From NCBI GenBank assembly GCA_015657535.1, contig JADHZB010001252.1, positions 5,987 to 16,724 on the forward strand: a DNA stretch of 10,738 nucleotides. The letters are read 5' to 3'. Each line of letters opens with the position of its first letter. Positions within the stretch are counted from its first letter, which is position 1. Both the position numbers and the translations under genes were made by a program. Below are positions 1-6,100 of this stretch, piece by piece. This DNA is from Nephromyces sp. MM_2019. Taxonomy: Eukaryota; Apicomplexa; Aconoidasida; Nephromycida. The notes below the pieces were generated by a model. It saw only the letters and a program-made list of their open reading frames with translations, was not told the origin of the DNA and ran no database searches.

Positions 1-12
1 GGGGGGGGGGGG
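1..12. other. Poly-G run at window start
   Basis: Twelve G residues open the window. This may be a scaffold edge or sequencing artefact rather than biology. Positions 13-160 contain short plus-strand open stretches (for example ETGGELSDEPWEGLSEEH, with an in-frame TAA just upstream) that could be exon but cannot be bounded. Confidence 0.6.
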
Positions 13-276
13 CAGGAAACGAGTAATCGGTGGAAACTGGCGGGGAGCTCAGTGACGAGCCTTGGGAGGGTTTAAGTGAAGAGCATGCAGCAGCAGTAGG
101 GGGATTCCCCACTATCTCTTCAGGCCATGTATGCACACACACTGGGGGGGAAGGTGGACAGAATTAGAGAAGGAAGCGGGGAAGCGTGAGAGAAGCAGCC
201 GACTTTTTGACTTAACAAGAGGCTCTTTAAAAGTTTATTCAGCAAAAATTACACAGTGCAATCTAAGAAGAGAAGC

Positions 277-475
277 ACACACACACAAATCAGTGGAGAG
301 AAACAAATACACACACACCCACCCATGAAAAGAAATACACAACCACCCGTGAAGAGAAACACACACACACCAGTGAAAATAAACACACACGCACACACAA
401 ACACTTGAAGAGAAATATACACACACACACCCAGTGAAAAGAAACACGCACATACACACACCCCCCACACACACA
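277..475. repeat. CA-rich minisatellite, about six degenerate units
   Basis: A unit of roughly 24-32 bases recurs about six times: a GTGAAGAGAAA-like segment followed by an (AC)n run. It lies within the presumed intron upstream of the exon at 498. The minus-strand Cys/Val-rich open frames here are repeat translations. Confidence 0.8.
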
Positions 476-497
476 CCTGGCTTCTTCATGTACGCAG

Positions 498-2731
498 GAG
501 ACCCCCTGGAAACTTCCGTAGAAGCCACTGAGTTTTCAGCCTTCACAGCCATCTCCCCTTTGGTTTTCCTAGAGAAGATTGAAGAGGTAAAAACGTAAAA
601 CTAAAAGATTTGTACACACACAATAGAAAATGCAGAAGAAGAGAAGGAAGAAATCGCTTCCTTCAACATACAACTACCGCACACAGTGGAGTTCCCTCGT
701 TTCATGTGAATTTTTACGAAAGCGAAGAGTATGGAGAATGTGCTTCTCAATTGGATAAAAGCCTTGGGTGGGGGGTGGTGGTGGGAGTTGGTGGTGGTTG
801 GGGAGGGGGTGAGTTGGTGGGGGGTTGGTGGTGGCGAGTAGGGAGTAGGGAGTTGGTGGTCGGAGGTGGTGGGAGTTGATGGTGGTTGGGGAGGGGGTGA
901 GTTGGTGGGGAGGGAGGTGGTGGGAATGTGGGGGGATGAGTTGGTGGGGGGAGTGGGTGGAGGTGGTGGTGGGAGGATTGCTTGCTATGATGCGTGTGAC
1001 TGCTCCCCACCGCTTTTACGGAGCCTCCCCAGCAGTACAGGTGAACCTTCGCACACACACAGTTAGGGCGGATGAGCCTTTACACACACACTGCTACAGC
1101 TGATGAGCCTTCGCACAGACACAGTTACGGCTGATGGATCTTCACAGCGAGGAAGCCAGTGTCTTCAAGGAGGGCGATTAGATGATGCTAGGCAGCTAAA
1201 AGAAGAGGTCATGATTGGATATTCAGTAACAGCTAAGGAGTGCTTGTGTGTGCGATTTTGCGTGCAAATAATATCCAGCTTGTGCGTGAAGATGGTATCC
1301 ATCTTGTGTGTGTAGATTGTCTCTAGCTTGGGTGTTTAGATGCCATCCATCTTGTGTGTGTGCGCGGATTCCATTCAAGGTGTGTCTGCATCTTTCGAGA
1401 CAGAGTATGCAGCACAGTTCTGTGTGTTAGCATATCAGCCGATGCTTTCCTAGATGATATACTTATGTTACGATTCAACAGTTGCTGATCTCTCAAGAAA
1501 GCTCAGTCTAAGAAGCAGTTGTGGAGAGACTCTAGCAGAACTAGTTGAAAGTCTGAGAAGCTTTCGTAGTCTGCAAGGAGGTAGGGAGGGTGTATTACAT
1601 CTGCTGGGGGGGCGAAAGCATCGGGGGGTGGAGAGTAGGGAGAGGTGGGGGTGGAGGGTAGAAAGGGCACTGGGTGGAGGTAAGGTACGATGGGAGACGG
1701 ACGGTAGGATGGGAGGGGAGTCATGAGCAGGAGCATCTGGGGATGAGGCGTGCGAAAGTTGAGGGGGAAAGGGCAGGATGATAGGGGGGTAGAAGTCATG
1801 ACGATTGGGGGGTGGTAGTCAACAGAGCGGCACACAGAACAAAAGGCTACAGGTTAGGGAAGAGTTGCTTCTGTAGCTTCACAAGTGAATCAAAGAGCAC
1901 TACCTCGACCAGAGATGAAAGGAATCGGCTTCGAGTATCGTCGACGATGACATACACAGTCACACATGCCCACATGCCCACACATAAGTGAAGGTGGGTG
2001 GTGAAGTAAACACAACCACAACCACGTGTAGAAGGAGCCACTGCAATGCCTACCCATTTGTTGGAAGAAGATAAAAATCTTCATAATTTCCGCAGCGTGT
2101 GCGTGTGTGTGCGTGAAGACATGATCTAGTCTCTCTTCGATTGGTGTGCGTGCTAGAATATGAGCTAGTCTTTTTTGGACAGGTGTGTGCGCCTAGTACC
2201 TGCTCTCCTTTCAAGTTGCTCCCACACACAATGAATACCCTGTGGCGTCGAATAAGCAACACGCACAAGCAAATTCCTCCCTCTTTAGTAGCAGAGAGTT
2301 TATTATCTGCCTACTCAGCACTCCAGTTTCGTACACATAAGCAGAACAGCCATCACAGCGGTGCAGTACTCACCCCACTACCTTTACACCACCCCCATGT
2401 AAGAGCAACACACCCCACAGCTGATCTCACCATTCCCCCCCTGGAGTCTCACCACCACCCCCCGACGAGTAAGATCACCACCGCCCCCACGAATAATCCC
2501 ACCACCACTCCTGCCCACGATTAATCTCATCGTAATCCCCCTACCAACCTCACAACCAACCCTCACGACTTCTTTGAAGATGTTTTGCTTCAGCCGAAGC
2601 CATTTGAGTGAAGACACTTAGAAGCTGCACATTAACTGCTGTCTTGGGTGTACGTACACCTCGTATATTCCACAGTACTCTCCATAAGGCAACACGTTGA
2701 TAAGCAACTTCAATTGGTGAAGTTTCATTGA
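498..2731 (+). CDS. Tentative plus-strand gene, 3' part, unrecognised
   Basis: Model from splice signals and phase only. Exon 498-586 (acceptor TACGCAG; DPLETSVEATEFSAFTAISP then LVFLEKIEE; donor GTAAAA). Exon 1148-1207 (acceptor TTCACAG; RGSQCLQGGRLDDARQLKEE; donor GTCATG). Exon 1454-1580 (acceptor GATGCTTTCCTAG; MIYLCYDSTVADLSRKL, then GETLAELVESLRSFRSLQG; donor GTAGGG). Exon 2289-2330 (acceptor ATTCCTCCCTCTTTAG; AESLLSAYSALQF; weak donor GTACAC). Exon 2676-2731 (acceptor TATATTCCACAG; LSIRQHVDKQLQLVKFH, stop TGA at 2729-2731). Phases agree at all four joins, and the C-terminal half would be a continuous amphipathic helical region. An upstream piece at 162-185 (donor GTGAGA) would also join in phase. 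No family is recognised. The opposite strand is open in places, so strand and exon set are uncertain. A region at 610-760, open in all three plus frames, may hold another exon. Confidence 0.4.
768..975. repeat. G-rich minisatellite, G-quadruplex potential on plus strand
   Basis: Made almost wholly of GGTGG, GGGG and GAGTTGGTGG words. A block beginning GAGTTGGTGGTGGTTGGGG at 785 recurs at 873 with one change, an 88-base offset. Many runs of three or more G with short loops. It sits in the large presumed intron 587-1147. No coding sense is seen; the Pro-rich minus frame is a repeat shadow. Confidence 0.85.
1046..1147. repeat. Three-copy tandem repeat, about 35 bases
   Basis: Copies share 'GATGAGCCTT.(G/A)CACA.ACACA' and 'ACAG.TGATG' words and run directly into the acceptor at 1146-1147. 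The last copy (GATGGATCTTCACAG) supplies that acceptor. Confidence 0.65.
1260..1375. repeat. TG-rich tandem repeat, about 25-base unit
   Basis: About four degenerate copies of 'CTTGTGTGTG.AGATGG.ATCCAT'. Lies in the presumed plus-strand intron 1208-1453, which otherwise shows nothing recognisable. Confidence 0.65.
1596..1815. repeat. Purine-rich, G-run-rich tract
   Basis: Plus strand is mostly G and A with many runs of three to seven G. It starts just after the donor at 1581 and lies within the presumed intron 1581-2288. On the minus strand it looks like a pyrimidine tract ending at an AG (cctacctccttgcag), which mimics a minus-strand acceptor. Confidence 0.75.
1816..2288. other. Rest of presumed intron: CA block, TG block, unresolved open stretch
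   Basis: 1962-2032 is CA-rich and 2094-2190 is TG-rich. The minus strand at 1847-1960 reads a hydrophobic stretch (FLSSLVEVVLFDSLVKLQKQ) ending in a stop; it could be an exon of another gene but has no neighbour that joins it. Nothing else is seen. Confidence 0.4.
2350..2565. repeat. C-rich minisatellite, about 25-base unit
   Basis: Degenerate units built on CACCACCACCCCC(G/A)CGA plus AATC or AGATC. This is the reverse polarity of the G-rich tracts further left. The His/Pro/Thr-rich open frame across it is a repeat translation. It fills most of the presumed intron 2331-2675. Confidence 0.75.
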
Positions 2732-2760
2732 GATTCAACGAAAAAACCCTCATCAAGGAG

Positions 2761-2962
2761 GTGTGTGTGTATCTGTGTATATGTGTATCTGTGTATCTGT
2801 GTGCGTAGTTTTAACTGTGTGTGCATGTACAACCGTATCTGTGTATGCATGTATAACTGTCTCTATCTGTACGTATTTCTATATGTGCATGCATGTGTCA
2901 TCTGTGTGTGTGCACTTCTGTGTGCTGTTGATGTATGCGTGTGTGTCTGTGTGCATTGCGCA
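2761..2962. repeat. TG-rich block between convergent gene ends
   Basis: Repeats of TGTGTATCTGTGTAT with related TGCATGTATAAC words. It lies between the presumed stop of the left gene (2731) and the ZMYND10 stop (3005-3003), so it would hold both 3' ends. No poly(A) signal can be assigned. Confidence 0.75.
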
Positions 2963-3002
2963 TTTCGCGCATGAAACAAGTCGTTTATAGTTGAATATTT
3001 CC

Positions 3003-3110
3003 TTAGCGTGACGCATTGAAGATGATTTTGTGTATGTTTTGCTGTCTACTGAATATGCTTCCCCACTGAACTTGCAGCAGCACTGTGAGCTCATCATAGA
3101 AGGACTTTGC
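3003..3110 (-). CDS. ZMYND10: ZMYND10 exon 13 (stop codon)
   Basis: Encodes AKSFYDELTVLLQVQWGSIF, continues SRQQNIHKIIFNASR and ends TAA at 3005-3003. The W..I...Q...HKIIF pattern matches 'KWQAIAKHQLQHVF', which precedes the MYND finger in vertebrates. An in-phase alternative acceptor at 3162-3163 would begin the exon at 3161 and add 17 residues (HRSNVSLCERIIRLCIQ); the shorter form fits the family spacing better. No usable GT donor lies between this block and the stop, apart from a poor GTAGAC. Confidence 0.75.
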   Translation of the reverse strand, partial: AKSFYDELTVLLQVQWGSIFSRQQNIHKIIFNASR

Positions 3111-6100
3111 CTGAATACACAAGCGGATGATTCGCTCACACAAAGAGACGTTGCTTCTATGCTGTTTGTACACTCAAGTATTATCGTATCAAGAAGGGTG
3201 TGAGAATGGGGCGAAATCCATCGCGTAGAGAATCTCGTAGGCGCACACCGAGACAGGACAGATATTGTCTCATGCACACACACACTAGCTGCTTAACGCT
3301 GATATGCATTTATAAGCGTATCCACACTTATACCCTACTGCCTGCACTCACACATCTGTGTGTGACATCCCAGACATATACAAACATGTCTTTTCCCAGG
3401 CTCCTATGGCTGCTGGCTCACTCACATGCGTGTACGTACTAGTTAGATACCACATACACCAGCATGTGGTATCTAACACACACACACCAATGTAATATCT
3501 CACACATACACACGGCTGTGCTGCTCCTTCCTCCTGAAATGCTTCACGCTTACCTTAGCAATTTCTAGCACTCCACAGTCTCTGCTGGAGCTTCCATGCT
3601 GTGGATCTGTTAGGGCCATAGTCTGTGAGTTACAGAGAGAAGAATACACAAAAAAAGTATGATCAAGTATCACACGCACAGGGTGATAGCTGTGATAGCT
3701 TAATGTAGATATCAAACATGATGTCGAAAGCAGACACAATGGTACAGACACAGATGAGCACTCATATGGGAACAGAGGGGAACACACACACTTACACACG
3801 CATTTACACACACGTTTACATACACATTCACAGATACACTCATACACACACAAGGTTTGATAGGAAAAAAAGTAGAGCTAGACGCTACATATAGAAAATA
3901 AGCACACATTTTTACTATGAATAGCCAATATATTCAAGTTTAACACACAACTAATCTATTGAAGCCCAGCTGGTTACCTCGAGTGCTCGGTGCAAATCCA
4001 TCAGAGGGGGTAGCTGGTCGTAGAGTTGCTCATTGAAGTACTTTCGAAGCTGCCAAGTACGAAAGCTTAAATGATAGCTTTAAACCCTTCACTAGCAGCA
4101 TTTCAAGCACATGCACATACACATACACATACATAGTATTGTGTGTTATATGGTAGATGGCTCAAAATCACTCCTCTGTGTGTATCTTGTTGCGTGTGTA
4201 TGTTCTTGCGTGTGCGTCTATACAGGTGTGTGTGGTTCTTCTCGTGTATGTGCCTATCCCTGTGTGCGCCTCTGCTTGTATATGGGCCTTAAGCTTGTAT
4301 ACACTATACATATAAGATTATAGTGGAAAAGCTCTATATATACTGCTGCTTATACCTTTAAGATGTTGCTTCTTCTAGAGGTTGTAAGGTAGTAGCTGAG
4401 AAGTAACACGCACATTAACACACGTAAATTAGAAAGCTTGAGCTAAAGATAGAGATTGCTTACTGCTTTACACACACACAGTTCAGCAATGCGCATTCAC
4501 ACATTTCAAACGGCTGACTTCAGTGGATTCCTTGTATAAAAGAGTAAGCTAATAACCTCTCACCGTCCAGCTAACTGGGGCCTCGTCAACAGGTGAAAAA
4601 CCGATAACCAGCACTGCACACACACACACAGAAGGTAAGGTAAACAGCCCCATCTGGCAGAGCTTATACGACTAAGAAACATGGAAACAATCAGAGAAGT
4701 AAAGTAGCACACACATGTGGATAAAATCGAAAAGAGACAAGCGCACATTACTATCAGGTCAAAGCCAAACACACGCATACACACATTACTATCAAGGCAA
4801 AGCCAGACACACGCACACAGGCCGCCAATGCATATAATAGCACACAAATATATCCCTCAAACACACGAAGAATTTCTGCGCACAAATACGCAAATTCATT
4901 TAAATTCCATGGGCAATCACAGATGCAGCGGTAAGTGCGTTTTCATTTGCGGGAAATACAGTGTTTGTGCGTGTATATATGTGTGCTGATCAGAGTATCT
5001 GTTTTCATGTGTGCATGCCTATATGCGTGCATATCCGTGTGTGTGTGTGTGTGTACGTGTGCTTATCTGTCCGCGTGTGTGTTTGTCGTCCTACAGCTTA
5101 ATCCTGCCGCTGCTGCTTACATGCCCCTCAACCTTCGATAGTAATGCCACTCCGTCATCTTCTTCTTCTTCTTTCCAACTGAAAAGAAAACATTATGAGG
5201 CAGCCAAGAGATGTGGTTATGCGTGTGTGTGTGTGTGTGTATGTGCATGTCGCTAAAGGTAGCGGAACGGTGGAGCGTGTGTTACTACTGTAACGATCAG
5301 TGATGCGGTCAGCTATAAATGTACCATAGGATTAACATGCACAAGCGCTAAATTATCTGACGCACACACATTCACACGTAAAACACACTAGCGATAGTCT
5401 CTCTCATAAAGCTAATGCTTACACATGATCATCGTAGATTTCCTTAGTATTCCCAGATATTCTTCGCCATGGCTTCTTCTCAAGCAGTGAAACGAGAAGT
5501 TGAAGAAGATCTAAGAAGTAGTAGCCACATGAAGTATTGCCACGTCTGCTCATGCACACACACAGATGCAAAGAGGGATTCACACGAAGATGCACAGGTA
5601 TGTAAAATCACATAGGTGCACAGAGAGATTCACGTGCAAACAGTTGCACCGAGAGATACGCGCACACAGGTGCACAGAGAGACAAGCAAGGACACACAAA
5701 GATACATTGACATAGGAAGGCAAACACAAGCATAAACGCAGATATGCACATAGGCACGCACACACAAGCACAGACACAAACTTACCGTAGGTTTCTTGAA
5801 TAGCTGTGACTACTGTGAGAGGAAGGACTTCACTGTGCTCTATTAAGTAGTAAAGTAGAGTTATCGCACACATTTCAGTGGCTTTTTCCATCTCCTCAAA
5901 CTTGTGTGCGAATAGCTGAGATATAGGAAGCATACTATATCTGTTTATAGAGAGATATTTCTCTGTGTGTGTGTTGAGAGATATCCCTCTGTGTGTGCGT
6001 AGATACTGGATATCCCTGTATTTGCGGGGCTATAGTTTTATATCTCAAGCCTATACTCTCGAGCTGCTTCTAAAATATACATTTGTGTGCATGTGGGAAT

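Noticed and set aside
235..552. Minus-strand Cys/Val/Phe-rich open frame (105 codons)
   Set aside because: Most of it is translation of (AC)n repeat units. The first part (MAVKAENSVASTEVSRGS...) is open, but the opposite strand gives a better exon with both splice sites.
747..1058. Minus-strand Pro/His/Thr-rich open frame
   Set aside because: It is the complement of the G-rich minisatellite and has no other support.
1503..1835. Minus-strand frame with a strong pyrimidine-tract acceptor (DYESFSDFQLVLLESLHNCF)
   Set aside because: The pyrimidine tract is the complement of the purine-rich repeat. The plus strand has an exon with a matching acceptor, donor and phase. Not fully excluded.
1847..2041. 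Minus-strand hydrophobic stretch ending in a stop (FLSSLVEVVLFDSLVKLQKQ)
   Set aside because: Protein-like, but no partner exon or clear acceptor could be joined to it. Left as unresolved.
2141..2524. 127-codon plus-strand open frame
   Set aside because: The second half is translation of the C-rich minisatellite; only 2289-2330 was kept as a possible exon.
2550..2756. Minus-strand frame (EVAYQRVALWRVLWNIRG)
   Set aside because: It lacks a convincing acceptor, and the plus strand has a good acceptor and an in-phase terminal exon in the same place. It has no MYND-type Cys pattern either.
2763..2990. Cys/Val-rich plus-strand frames (also around 4935-5256, 8538-8882 and 9532-9796)
   Set aside because: All are translations of TG or CA repeats; composition is set by the repeat, not by coding selection.
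3084..3195. Plus-strand stretch QHCELIIEGLCLNTQADD
   Set aside because: It is antisense to ZMYND10 exon 13, whose minus-strand reading matches the family.
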